From positions 8,859,001 through 8,923,000 of the forward strand of contig NC_090797.1 of NCBI RefSeq assembly GCF_040054535.1: a stretch of DNA of 64,000 nt. Reading direction: 5' to 3'. The DNA is from Antennarius striatus (Eukaryota; Chordata; Actinopteri; Lophiiformes; Antennariidae). Shown piece by piece: positions 30,641 through 43,040 of this stretch. The notes beneath the pieces were generated by a model. That model saw only the letters and a list, made by a program, of their open reading frames with translations. It made no database searches and was not told the DNA's origin. The position numbers were made by a program, and so were the translations under genes. The number at the start of each line of letters is the position of its first letter. Position 1 is the stretch's first letter.

Positions 30641-32026
30641 CTGCAGCTTGTAAAACCAGCAGACGTCGTGTTGCCGTTTGGTCGATTTGAATAAGGCAGA
30701 ATCACGCGGGTGAGTCCCGTGACCAGAAACTCGCACGAGAACAAAATGTGATGGCTATATCTGAGTTTGAAATTTAAGTGGAGAAGTGGAAAAATTGTCA
30801 ATATTTTTTTTGGGTTGAAGTGCTTTTAAAGCTTGCGTCCCAGGGACACACGCTGTGTTGTATTGTATGTCATTTGAAAGAGCAGCTGTGTTACAGTTAC
30901 CCCGTATTGTGTCATCAATGAAGAAATGGATAAAAATAAAGTGCAGACAGTAAAAAATAGCATATTTCTTTCTCTTCTTACAGCGCAATCCAGATTTAAT
31001 GTCCGGATGATTCACCCTGCTGGTTGTGTTCAGATGGAAAGCAAAGCCAAGTTTCACCTCATGTCACTTGTGCAAATTCACCACATCAAGAACAACTCAA
31101 TTAGTCAAGTAATGTAGTTAATTTAGATAAAAAGTGTAGCCCCTGAAATTATGAAAATTGTACATTAATATTTTTGACGGGGAACTTATTTTAATGACTT
31201 TTTTCTGCTGTGTTCCGCTGCCAATAATTAGATTAGTTGATTTCTGAATGCAGGATTGATAGAGAATTATTATATTTTGGTAAGCTTTAGCTCCTTGTAT
31301 CTAAATGTCTGAATACTTCTTATCACGTATCGCAGACCTTGCATTAGCTGTTCCATTGCTAACAAGACAACTGTGTACATCTAAAAAGCCGTAATGATGT
31401 CAAAACATAAAAACTTGTAATTGTATTATCATGGCATCTGTAGAAAACAAGATTAGATCAGATTTAATCATGTGCAATATTATTGATAATATCAATATTG
31501 AACTGTTGTCAATAACAACATGTTCCAACTTGCTACCCAATATTTTCTGACTACATTTTCCTTCAATCTCTCCAGATTTAAATTGCCTCACTTCTCTGAT
31601 CAAACTGATTTATAATAAAAGTACATTAAAAAAAGGAATCAAACACATTATTCCACTTTCTCACTTTCTTTATGTAGGCCAATTTGTTTTTTTTTTACAA
31701 TCTTTGTTTCCACATTTAAATGAGTATGAATTATATACACTATGCGGATGTCACCAAACTGTAAATATTCCAGCCTCCTGACCTCAACACTGTAAGGTCA
31801 TGTTTGTATTAGTGGTTCTGATACCTGAGTTTTAACAGCAGGAGAGCAGTAAGAAATGTACGTGAACATGGACGGATGATGGAGAGTGGCGTAAATTTGA
31901 GACACAGTAACTACCAGAAACAGCTGAGATGTAACACAAGACTCACTGATAAAAGACACCCAGCCAATCAGACAGAAACAGTCTTTGCTCAGTGCTTGGT
32001 TAAAGCAGCAAATTTAATTTAGTATT

Positions 32027-35000
32027 TCAAGGATTTGGCTTGCTCTCTTCTTCCTTCTCTTCCTCTTCTCCGAATGTCTGCTCCTCCATGTTGATGAGTG
32101 AGTGTGACCGCGCCGCCACCTGAGCGGCGAGAGCAGAGCTGAAGCTGAGCACTTCCGGCCCGTGGATCTCTGTCAGTCTGTCCATCAAAGAGACGGCGAG
32201 GACTTTAGGGTTCAGGAAGCAATCTAGACCGTTTTGCTCCTCCCCCTCCTCCAGGACGCCCTCGTATTGGTGGAGCTCGGATGCTCCTCCCCCTCCTCTT
32301 CTAGAGACTGAATTTCCACCCAGGCCACCTTCTTTCACTTCTAGGCCACAGCTGAACTCAGTCACCGGCTCTAGCGAGGGGTCAGGCCTCGCCCTGGCAT
32401 CGCTTCCTTTCTCTTCCTGCCCTCGGTTTCCTGCAGTGCTCTGCAAAATGTGGTTTCCTTCTTCTTCGTCACTTTCTACTGACCCAAGAGAAGCCGCAGA
32501 GTCCAACTGATTCGTGGGAGGATCCGTGCACTCACTGCGCTCTGAAGACATCACCGCAGCTGCAAGAAAGAAGGAATAAATAACTTATGAGTGACATATT
32601 TAGATCCAGTTTTAACTTTGAGGTTACAAATTCAAATCATCTTTGAAAATGTTTAAAAGGCTCATTTTTTTCAGTTTACTAATCTTTTAATTTATCAATT
32701 AATTTAAAAAAATGTAGGCCGTAAGGAAAGTGAAAAGTCTTCAAAGTGCTGACAGATTTATGGTTATTTACCAGAAGTCAATAATTATCTTTCATAGGGA
32801 ACCCCATGGGTCATTTATGAACAAAAACTGTTAAATACCTTCTGGTTGAAGCTCCTGAAATGAAACAATTTGAGCTTCTCACCAAAATAAATATGAACTA
32901 AACATTTATGAGTTTTTTAAGTCCACTTGGGCTGAGGACTGGAGGGTGGCCGTTTCATGACCAAAAATTTTGAAGCATGAACTGGCAGTTGTAGAGTTGC
33001 CAGTTTATCACCAGAGCACTGCCAAGGTGCCCTTGAGCAAGGCACTGTCCCCCAAAAACTTGCTCCTTGGGTGCCATACAAGGTAGCTGCCCTCATGCCT
33101 ACATGCAGGCAGATTAATATCGTTTTCACATCCAGTGTTTTTGTCTGTGCCCAGGCCTGGCAATTAATAGTTGATGCATGATAGCAGCTTCACATACTGC
33201 CTCACCTTAAAAATATAGGAAACACCAGCATCAACTACAGGAGAGACGTAACAGGGTCATTTCAGACCTTGGTCATTGAAGAGCAGCTGCTTCCTTTTCA
33301 TCCTCTCCCCCTCTGACGCACGAAAGCCCAGCACAGCTTTTAGCTCCGACAGGACGCGACGGGACTCCTCCCTCTCCCGCCGCTGCCGCTCCCGGTCCTC
33401 TGGTGACAACACGTCAGACCAAGACCCCACGCCTTCAGCGTCAGAGTCCGAGTCGGACACGTAGGCCTCCCATTCCTGGATGGGCGTGAGGTCACAGAAT
33501 AGGAGGACATGTGATGAAGAATGAGTGAAACAGGAAATTGGTGTCGTTTTAAGGCCACACTAAAGCCAAAATCCATGAATTGTGATGTACTGACAGTACA
33601 ATTAAATATGTACATAAGTGTAAATTCGAAGAACAACATGAGACGTGAGGATAACATCTCACCAGCTCCTCTGGCACAGGGTCTCTGTCTAGGATCAATG
33701 GGTAGGATGGAGGAGAGGCAGGAAACTCGGGTACAGGGGGGCAAAACTCCTCTGGGCTCTCAGCATTACCTGCAGAAATGGTGTGGACTCACGTTAGTGC
33801 AACAGAGCACAGATAACCTCATTATCTTGGTGAACACGCCGCTCTGGTTGATCCGTTTCATGTCCAACTCTTAAAAGAAGCTGCTTTCTCTGTGATGAGC
33901 AATAATCTTGCATCAAGTTAAGGAATAAGGAAGTCTGCACCAAAATTAGTCCTCATCCAGATGTGGAACACAATAAATCACTAAAGGGGGAGTTTCCTGT
34001 CTTGCGTGCGTAGTACTGTGATGATACATACAGGATGGCTGCAAATCAGCACAGAACCTATGATATCAGTATACTACTTAAGTTAGAATAAAATAGCAAG
34101 AGAATATAAAGCACATGTAAAGATTAATAAGAACAGTTACACATAGCACTGGGAAACGTGTTTCTGTTAAAAGCAACCTATAGAATGAATATTTATTGTT
34201 ATTATACATAATTATTCTTACTAATGAAATTTGAAAAATGTGTTGCTGATAAAAATAAGGACCACTGCAGGAACATTAATATCAGTTTGGTTTGGCAGGG
34301 CTATGGGGGTTCACCTGAACAGGCGCCGGCCCGTTTCAGCATCCGCTCCACCTGGTTGACGGTGTCGTCCCAGCAACCGGCGCTGGCCTGCATGTGAGGC
34401 TGAAGGTGATGCAGCCGGTCACTGATGTCCTGGTAGCCCTCGAACGTCAGCTCTGCTGGTTCCTTGGACACCATGAGTTTCTCTAGGTCGTCCTCTAAGA
34501 TAATCATCCTGACGATAACAAGGAATAGAAACTGAACAGATTGAAATTTTAAGCTCCAACATAAAGTGACAAGACCTTAATTATCGATGTTATAGTTAGG
34601 AATGAAAACCGTTCTGTCCCTGCGGGTGTCTCACTCGCTCAGCAGGGCTTTCAAGTGTAGCTGCAGGCTTCGGATGGAGGTGTGCAACGTGTTCAGCTCT
34701 CTGCACTTCTCCCCGACTCGTCCTGTTCTGTCAGAGCCCGTTGTCCTCAGCTGGTTCTCAAAGTGTCGGTGGAAGTCGTAGCTGCGTTGCACCTCACCGA
34801 GGCAGCTGGCCAGAGCGTGGTGTAGGGGATCGGTAACAGCAGCGATTGATTGATGTAGCAGTGGACAAGGAGGAGGAGGAAGGAAGGTGTCTCCTTTGGG
34901 CCCCCCGTCTTCTGACTCCTCTATTCTTTGCGGAGACAGGAGGAGAGCAAGTCGACGGAAACATTCAGAGCTTTGTCCCAACCACAGCTGGAACAGCATC

Positions 35001-38000
35001 TACAAGAGAAAACAACAAACACCAGCCCTCCGTTATATGAGCTCTACCATCCATTCAGATTTAGGCTGTTAGCTGTCACTTGTTTCAGTCCTTTTACATC
35101 ATGAGCCAAACTGGGAAACATTCTGAATGCAAAGATTTTGTGTGGGATTGAATGGATTAAGACTGAGGTTTATGTCACATGTGACATGTGATTATAACCT
35201 CTTATGTCAGTATAGCCAAATATTAGGCTATTGATAGCAACTGGTTAGCATAGCTTAGTATAGTCTGTAAACAGGAAAATAGCTAAACTGGATTGTCCAG
35301 TGGAAACCAACTCACAGTACTTAAAAATGTACGTATTAAAAGTGCAAAAATCCTTTTGTCTGGTTAATGTACCAACAGGAAATCATTCTGTATATGGATT
35401 AAACAATGTAATATTGCAATTGCAAAAAAAAAGTTATTTTTGCAGCAACAGACGAATAAAGGGTTCTCCCCATTTCCAACTATGAATCTACGTATTTATG
35501 ATTCAATCAAAGAAGGAATAAAAATCTACACTTTTGTCTCTCGGAAAACAAAACAAACAAATAGGTAAAACTATTCCAAAACCTCCTACCTTCAGGGCAG
35601 GCAGGCTGTAGTCGTCAGTCAGCTCCTGAGCCTGCTCGTCACCAAGGTGCTCGATACCGAGGCCGAGGCCAAGCTCTTTCAGAGGAACCGCGGACACGTA
35701 GTTGGTAACGTTATCGATCTCAGAGTTCAGAGGAAACGTAGGGACGGGCTAAGGACACGTCACGCTTCTGTGAAAATATGTGCAACTGTGTTTGCAATGT
35801 GAAAAATGACCTCAGATAAACCAAAATGAAAGCATTGCACATTAAGATGCAAAGAGCATGAAGATATATGTGAGCTATTGTTTTTATTCTCCAGATAAAG
35901 GATATGTCTTGAGCATGTGACACGTGGCTCTACGCGAGGATCTGAAGGCAGAGCGGAGCGCCCGGTACAGCGCCTTCCTCAAACCGATCAGCTGCTGGCC
36001 TCGTGGCATCGCCCCCGGCCCGGCCCTGCTAAAGGAGCTGGCCGCACTCACCCTGTCGAGCAAACTTGACAAGTGAAATGTGATACAACTGTGGAGATGT
36101 CCCAAAGAGGCAGGGGGGCAAACACACAACGACAAAGGACAACATGTCACTGAAGACAACACCAACGACCAGATGACAGGAGAACAAAAACATGTGACAA
36201 AGACAACATGATACACCATTAAATGAACACTTTGATATTTTGGAAAATCTGCAGCTGACCTCAAGTCTGTCCAACAAATAAGAAGCTGTAGCTACATACA
36301 GTTAGCAAAGCTTCGCTAAAAGACTGGTAGAAAAAGGAAACTGAACTGAAAGTATCTCGACACCTCACTAAATATAACATTCCATCTTTTTTTCAATTTT
36401 CTTTTATAAACTATAAATGGCAGGAGGATTTTATTAAACAAACGAATTGTTCGCATTTCAAATCAGCTGTTAGCTTTGGCTTTATATTTACCGGACAGAT
36501 ATGAAAGCAACATTCATATTCTCATCTAACTCAGGAAAATACAGGCAAGTTTATTCCGAAAATGTTGTACTACTTCTCAAAGTCTGTTACTGAAGTACTG
36601 CTATGCTACATAAATAGTGTTTCTGTGCAGACTGCTGGAATATAAATCAAGATGAGACAAACACAGAAAGAGAAACAACATGAGGAGAAAAGTGAACAAA
36701 TAACCAACAAAGGATTGAACTGATTGAGCAACCTGGCACCAGATACCAACAGTTGGAGATATGATAGAAAATAAAAGTTCAGGCATTACATGATTGGATC
36801 ACACGTATGTAAGTGGACATGAAACAAGCACACTTACAGGGTGAACCCTCTGGAGATGACTTCTGTCTCCTGCACCAGCCGCAATGCTTTTCTGGATAGT
36901 CCAGTCAGCGCCTTGCCGTTGTGGATTAGCGTCTGGAGCTGTGCGGCCCGATCATGAACAGCTCTCTGCATGTGGCCCTGTCTCCACAACATGATCCCTC
37001 TCAGACCCACCCAGCCCAGCAGCGCCATGGCCCACGGGGCGGCAGCCAGCGTCCACAGACCCTTAGGTGAGGAGTAGAGCCCCAGCAGCACTGCAACCAG
37101 GCCCACCAGCCCCGCCATATCCCTGAGAAAAGAGAACGTAGGTGTTGATAATGGTGAGCGAGAAGTTTGAAAGATGATTCTTTTATCTGTTGAATCAGTC
37201 TAGACAATAAGTTTTTCCCTTGGTCATCAATGGACCCATGTAGGGGATCCATTGATTCCGGGCTCACATCAATTAATAATCACATTAAAATATGGGACGA
37301 TTTTTTTCCCGTTTTCACAGAATATGCAAAATTTGAGAAATATTTATCATTTCATGCTTACTTTTTGGGCATTTATATCCTTAATGTGTGAGAGTGACAA
37401 CTGAAGAGGATGCAGGAAATGTGGTAAAGATTGGGAAGAAAAAATAAACCCAAGAGCCACTGGTGGAATAAAGGCCCACTGGAAGCAAGAGGACTGGAGA
37501 GTCTGCCCAACTTCTTCATATGAGCTGATTATTTTGTAAACTCACAATACCGCTCATTCCTAACATCTTACCATATGGACGGCCTGGCTAAGAGGCTAGG
37601 TCTGGGCAGGGTGCTCCTTTGGCTTGACGAGCCAGAGGCGGACGAGCCGAGGGTGAGGAGGCTGGGGTCTAACAGCTCGATCAGCTCCACGTCTTCTTGC
37701 AGCAGGACATCCTGGTCCAGAATCCACCCCACAGAGTACTGACCGAAGACACAGTCCTAGAACAGAAGAGATGATGCATGCTTAGAAATAAGAGATGCCT
37801 TAAAAAATAAAACTACCAAGTCAAGTTGCTTGCTTCTGCACCAGCTTATTGTTTCCCATTTACTTACCATCTGCTGGCCCAGCTTACGAGATGCAGACCC
37901 ATGGTGAAATGGACTCAGTCTCCACAGGTCTTCAGCCAGCTTCCATAACTGGCCTCTCTGCAAATTACACAGTAGAGAAAGGTTATAATTCACCCAATTA

Positions 38001-41000
38001 AAAAAATCACTATCTTATGCTTCATGCAACCTATAAGGATCAGTTCAGTTGAAAAATCTTCTGGAGACAAATACTAAGCGAGTTACCTGGAAATCTGTCC
38101 CCCAGCTTGGGTTTATTTTCCACTAATCAGATTGTCCGTTAATTAACAAATGTGTTCACTAATACACATGCTCACATTTCAGAGGCGTATCCCTGGAGCC
38201 AGCCTCTTTCAGGCAACAACAAGTATAATGTGTGTTTGTAAAACCACTCATTCCCAGGCTTTGCATAGCTCTACTGCGGCACAGAAACCACATAATTGCG
38301 GTTTGCTGTATTGCATTTATACATTGTCAGTATCAATGAACCTCCTTTAATTGTTTCTTAACACACATTTTACAGACTGACACAGACAATTCTCTTACAT
38401 TTTCATTAGACACAGGTACAACACAGAACCACAGTGTTTGGTTTCATTCCTTTCTTCCTACAAGTCATTCTCAGAGCTGTGTTATCCCTCTGTAAACACT
38501 GTGAGACATCCGGCCTCAACGTGACAGTGCCTCACGTTTCATTTTTAAAGCGTGATGCATTTCAGTGCATAACAAGTGAACTGGCTGTCTGAAATATGGC
38601 ATGAGTATTAAAGGCCTGCCAAGAAATCCCAGCTGTCTAATACTACCTGATCATGAGTAGGACCGACCGTTTACAAATCTGCTTACGGCGTTCCATGGCA
38701 TCTGTGAAAAACTTTGTTTAAAAAAAATGTGACTCATTTTGAAACATGTTTGCAGGCTGAGTATTAAATGACAAAGGTGACACACACATCGACTACACAC
38801 TGCGAGACAGAGAAACAAGCATGCTGCAGATATTAGATTTGGAACTTCCTGTGACGTGTGCTCACTGCAGTTCATGGCAGAAACAAGAGGTCATTGATCC
38901 AGACCAGGGAGTCTGGGCTATGGTTTGCTGGGGAATTGGGTCCAGCACAAGCACTAATAACCTAAAGGGTGCGTCAATATTGATTAGTCACAGGAAAGCT
39001 TCAGGACCAGGAATTCACACAATATGGGTCAGCAGCCTCCAAATGACCATTTTCACTACTGTGTCTGCTTTGCAGCATCAGATAAGTTAATCCCAGCCCA
39101 CGCTAAAGCAGAGATGATGGAAACCATGTCCCTGTTACATCACAAATGCATGATCTCAAAATTAAATCCTTGCGCTGCCAGATCATGCTCATCAGTATTC
39201 TCCTTCTGTCACAGAGACCACTGGGAGCTCTGCGACATGATGGAACAGACACAGCACAGACAAACCTAATCTATTGGTGACACATGCAGTAGTTTAAGGT
39301 AATACTTCAGAATACTGTTTGGCTTTCTAGCTAAGGTTAACACAAGATGCTTGATACAATGCTCATGACTGTCTGCCAACATCCAGAGGGTTAGCTAAGC
39401 TTTGCACAAAGTAAAGCTGTCCAAAGGTAACAAAATCCACCAAGTAGCTCCTCTAAAGCTCAATAATTAACAGATTACTTTTTGATTAATCCATACAAAA
39501 ATGCATGTGCACAAATTACCAGTTGTGTATCTAAGGGAGCTTTTATGTGACTATTGATTGTTAAATGAACATAAAAATCAATAGTCAAATAACTGAATGA
39601 AATATTTAAAACATTTTTTTTCACACAAAATAACCAATGTGAAGTTTGAGTTTGAGCTCTGTTTGCACAAAGTTGAGCAAAATGATGTATAAGGGAGTAA
39701 AATCAACATGCATCCTAATCCAGTGATCACACACGTTGGCTGAAGCGCTTCAGTGGCTACAGGTAATTCTCCTAACTACATTTATGATCAATTACTTGCT
39801 TAAGAGACCAAAAAAAAGTCTAAAAAGGAACAAAACTATATTTTCCTCATATTTGACAATAGATATGTCTATTAATATAAATTGTTATTTATGTCAGGCA
39901 ACTCAAATAAATATAAACTTTAGTTAGGTTTTAATTCACTAACCTCACTATTTTTTAACCCATCCTGTATTCACCAGGAACACAAGCATGAGAGCTGGGT
40001 TCATCTTGTTTAGGCTCTTACTGATAACGTAAAGAAACACAACTGTGTGTACGTGAACGGCTCCAGCTTTATCTGAGCGCCAGGAAGCTGGACACCATGG
40101 GATGATCCAATACTTTTCCTGTTTCATCCAAGTCCCTCATCCTCTCTGACTCCTTACAACAACACTGTACAACAGAGGAAGTATGACACATACGGAAAAT
40201 TCCTGAATGAAGCCAACACACTACCGTTTCCCGTTGCGAGTGTGGAGGGAGACTGAAGAGAGGCTGAGTCATGTGATCATGAGCTCTCCAGGACACAAGA
40301 CTCGTCTGAATGAATCACATCTCAAGTCAAACTAGTCAATGACAGTTGGTTGTAGCAAGTGTATTCAAAGTTTAAGTGTTCCTTTGATTGCAGTGCACAA
40401 AGACCCATTGAGAATAAATATAGACAAACCAGACGGACGTGTATACAATTTGCAAAAAGGATGCTCACAGACATGACAGCAGTGATGATCCCAGCACTGA
40501 AAACAACAGGATGAAACAGATGCAGCAGAGACATTTTCTTTCTGAAAAGGAAAGTTTTGTGAGAGGGCAAAGAAAAACATAAAATATATACCTGCAAATG
40601 TGTTTAGAAAGCCGCTTTCGCCATGTTTCAACAAACACTCAGCACAACTGGCCAAACAGCAACAGTGTGCCACTGCTTGGAATCAACAGTCAAATTTCTG
40701 ACTGAGGTCAAACAATAAATGTACACACAGAGACAGACACAGACACACATGCACGCCCGCACGCAAACACACACAGACACACACACACAGACTTTGACCT
40801 GATGGGAAATTGGTTGACTGACAAGCACTGTACTCTCCTATCTGTTATAGATGAATGACTATTGATTAATCTAGTTTGGTGTCTAACACTTAAATGTATC
40901 AACAACTGATGTGCTTTCTTCCACTGATTAGTGGGAGAAAGCAAATAATTTCAGGAGAGAAGAGTCTTGGAGAAGGGAGACAAGTTTGTGTGAAATTTGT

Positions 41001-42273
41001 TTTCAGAATGGGATAAACTCACCAAAGTTTTCTGCTGAACTTTGTCGGCGGAGTTGAGATCTCCCTCTGATCCATCGTATTCGTCCTCCTGTGTTGCCGT
41101 TGGACATGCCTCAAAGTCTGTGTGCCCTAGATCATGCAGGTACTGGAAAAGAGGAGAGTTCTGTACAAAAAGAGCGAAATTTAGCAGGAGTCAAATAGGC
41201 AATGAATCATGAAAAAAAGTGTCACATAGTAGCAGAAGAGTGAAACCGGGCTAATTACACGATAGTAGGCTGATCTCACACTCGTCCAAATTTTGCCCCA
41301 CTTTTCTCCAGGGTCAAACCAATGGTATGTGTTAAGAAAGGGGGGAAAATCATTGCTGATTCATAACAGCAAGTCTATTTTCCCTTAGGAATCATAAGCT
41401 AGCTAAAGTTGAACATCCACCATAAATCATAGACCCTCTCTCTCAGCTGCTTCTTTATTCTGGGAGAAATGCTGAAGTCTATATGCCTTTAATGTGAATC
41501 TGCAGCAAATCACCAGATTCTCTTGAATATGTCAGACTTTCCATGATTCTACCATTCCTGTAAACTGGGCTAAACGTAGACACAATCCTCATGCAAGGTA
41601 ATAACCTTCTCATAAAGCTGTTAATACGATAGATTCTACTTTCTCCCCCAAGACAAAAGCCCACACCTATCCAGCCATTAAGTAAACCCAGCAAAGCTAA
41701 ATGTCCCGTCCTAGAATATGTCCATAAGATGCATAACAATTTTCCCCTGCAGCTCCTCTCTAATCCTCTCTTGCTTAGACAACAGGTCTAGATGTGATGC
41801 TTCTGGAAAGCGTACAGGAGCATCTCTTTAAGAAATTTTGAAAAAATGGATTATGATAGCTGGTACAAAATTATTGTTTTCCTGACATGCATTTTCCAGA
41901 TGTAGCTAGCTTGCCAGGGATTTCTTTCCCCTGAACCAACGCATTGGATCTGCTGATCCCAACCCCACTTAAAAATATAAGTCTATGAATGATAACACTG
42001 CAAAAATAAATAAATAAATAAATAAATAAATAAATGCGTACACTGATGCTGCTTAGCCTCTCTCATGATAACGAAAGCTGAAGGCTGCTGTCAGTGGGCT
42101 AAAACACGAACTAGCTTGCTACAATATTTGTTTAAGTTAGCCGAGTAGGGCACTAAATAACATTGCCTCAGAACTCGGGAGGTATGACAAAGCATCAGTT
42201 ACAAAATTTAGATAAAAACAGAAGCTATAATACGTACCTCAAATACAACATCTTCATCAAACTCCTCCGTCAT
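32027..42273 (-). CDS. vezt: vezt, vezatin (adherens-junction transmembrane protein)
   Basis: Vezatin links myosin VIIa to cadherin-catenin junctions. Minus-strand exons: 42238-42273, 41023-41160, 37868-37957, 37572-37756, 36838-37122, 35906-36052, 35590-35737, 34635-34999, 34315-34508, 33663-33769, 33268-33475 and 32027-32559. They sum to 2172 bases in phase, giving 723 aa (human about 779). Start [12 protein letters not shown] matches the family start. [14 protein letters not shown] is at about 115-128. Two hydrophobic segments lie at about 152-168 and 174-197. The conserved block [20 protein letters not shown] follows, then [34 protein letters not shown], a helical central part ([20 protein letters not shown]), an acidic serine stretch, [20 protein letters not shown] and an acidic C-terminus with [10 protein letters not shown]. 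The sixth intron is AT-AC (see separate entry). It is divergent from fgd6. Confidence 0.94.
32985..33095 (-). mobile_element. Dispersed repeat family B, copy 2 (vezt intron)
   Basis: Contains GAGCACTGCCAAGGTGCCCT followed by TGAGCAAGGCACTG on the plus strand, the reverse complement of the core at 29280-29420 with one difference over 25 bases. Lies in the last vezt intron. Confidence 0.6.
35738..35905 (-). other. vezt: AT-AC (U12-type) intron of vezt
   Basis: No GT donor allows exon 35906-36052 to continue; the frame hits TAA soon after. At the exon edge the minus strand reads AAGAC|ATATCCTTTATC, an exact match to the U12 AT-AC donor ATATCCTT. 168 bases later it reads TCCTTAGC (one mismatch to the U12 branch site TCCTTAAC), and 12 bases after the branch A ends CCCTAC|GTTTCC. 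Joining there restores [15 protein letters not shown], which matches the vezatin family without gap. Confidence 0.88.
37958..41022 (-). other. vezt: vezt intron 2
   Basis: 3.1 kb intron with no supportable gene. An impure AC tract lies at about 40728-40790. Confidence 0.8.
42003..42035. repeat. AAAT tetranucleotide repeat
   Basis: About eight AAAT/TAAA units in vezt intron 1. Confidence 0.9.
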
Positions 42274-42286
42274 TGCTCTCCGCCAT
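42257..42286 (-). other. Upstream ORF overlapping the vezt start codon
   Basis: On the minus strand an ATG at 42286-42284 in TAGATGGCGGA opens nine codons and ends at TGA 42259-42257. The main ATG (42273-42271) lies inside it in another frame. If the transcript includes the upstream ATG, scanning ribosomes would have to bypass it. Confidence 0.5.
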
Positions 42287-43036
42287 CTACACGCAGCCCG
42301 TTTTGCATTATCAAGTTACAGGCAACAGCAGCAGGTTGGAACACTCGTCGGTAACTTGGTGTGTTAGCCTGATGCTAAACTTCAGGGAAAGCCACATTTC
42401 CCATGATCCTTGCCTTCGTCCGCGGCTTCCTCGCATGCATGACGCAAGGCGTTCGTGTTAGTTAGTGCGCCCCGTGTGGCCGTGAGAGGAAGTGGTCCTA
42501 CCGTCTGGAAAGCTACAAGGAACTTTTCTGTAAAGGAAACCAAATCGTCCAGCGCAATAACGGAAATGTACTTCAAAATAAAAGCAAAATAATATTCACA
42601 ACATATTTTCAATGCGAATTACTATGAATCAGCAATAGGTTAATTCATTTTCTTGAAAAAATGATAATATACTTTTCAATTGTTATGTGTTCGCTTCTGT
42701 TATTTGCATCACAATGCAAACAACTAATGTTTTGTCACAGTTAATTTATTTTTAAATTCCTAAACGGAACTTTGCATCTCCTTGCGCTGTGCTTGACGTC
42801 GTTTTCAGCCACACACCGTGGCTGAAAACTTTGGGAAAAATGGAAAAGTAACTGGGGCTAAGACTTAATCCGTGCATCCACTGGAGAGACAAGTAACAGA
42901 AACGATGGACTTGCATGTTTCATCTCTGAAATGGATTTTAAACTGACAATGGTGTTGAAGGAGAAGAAAACGCAGATTGTCCCGCAATTCCATTGAAAAT
43001 ATAGATACTCATGGAGAAAGGAGCAAGTCGGGAGTC
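42274..43036. promoter_or_regulatory. Divergent vezt/fgd6 promoter region
   Basis: Only 763 bases separate the two head-to-head start codons. Contains the vezt-side AGATGGCGG element, a CRE-like TGACGTCG at 42794-42801 and, immediately after, a perfect 12-bp inverted repeat (GTTTTCAGCCAC / GTGGCTGAAAAC, 5-base loop) at 42801-42829. No TATA box is evident near either start. Start sites are inferred. Confidence 0.55.
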
Positions 43037-43040
43037 ATGA
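42905..43040 (+). other. Three upstream ORFs in the fgd6 leader
   Basis: uORFs at 42905-42946 (13 codons), 42949-42996 (15 codons) and 43011-43040 (9 codons). The last one ends in ATGA, its TGA overlapping the fgd6 start ATG at 43037. All matter only if the fgd6 start site lies upstream of them. Confidence 0.5.

Larger units (their letters stand above)
27838..32026. other. Spacer between metap2 5' end and vezt 3' end
   Basis: 4.2 kb without a supportable gene. Contains AT-rich DNA near 27930-28100, a GT/AC palindromic microsatellite at 28719-28784 and TE relics at 29280-29420 and 30512-30640. The vezt 3' UTR must occupy the high-coordinate end; its polyadenylation site is not clear. ATTAAA occurs on the minus strand only about 10 bases after the vezt stop. 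Confidence 0.7.

Noticed and set aside
27838-32026. Possible mir-331 homologue, which lies in this interval in human
   Set aside because: No stretch resembling the mature miRNA core was found by eye.
35720-35923. Continuous minus-strand frame across the vezt exon 6 end, ending in SGE-stop
   Set aside because: It is a short readthrough of the AT-AC intron; the family match resumes only after splicing.
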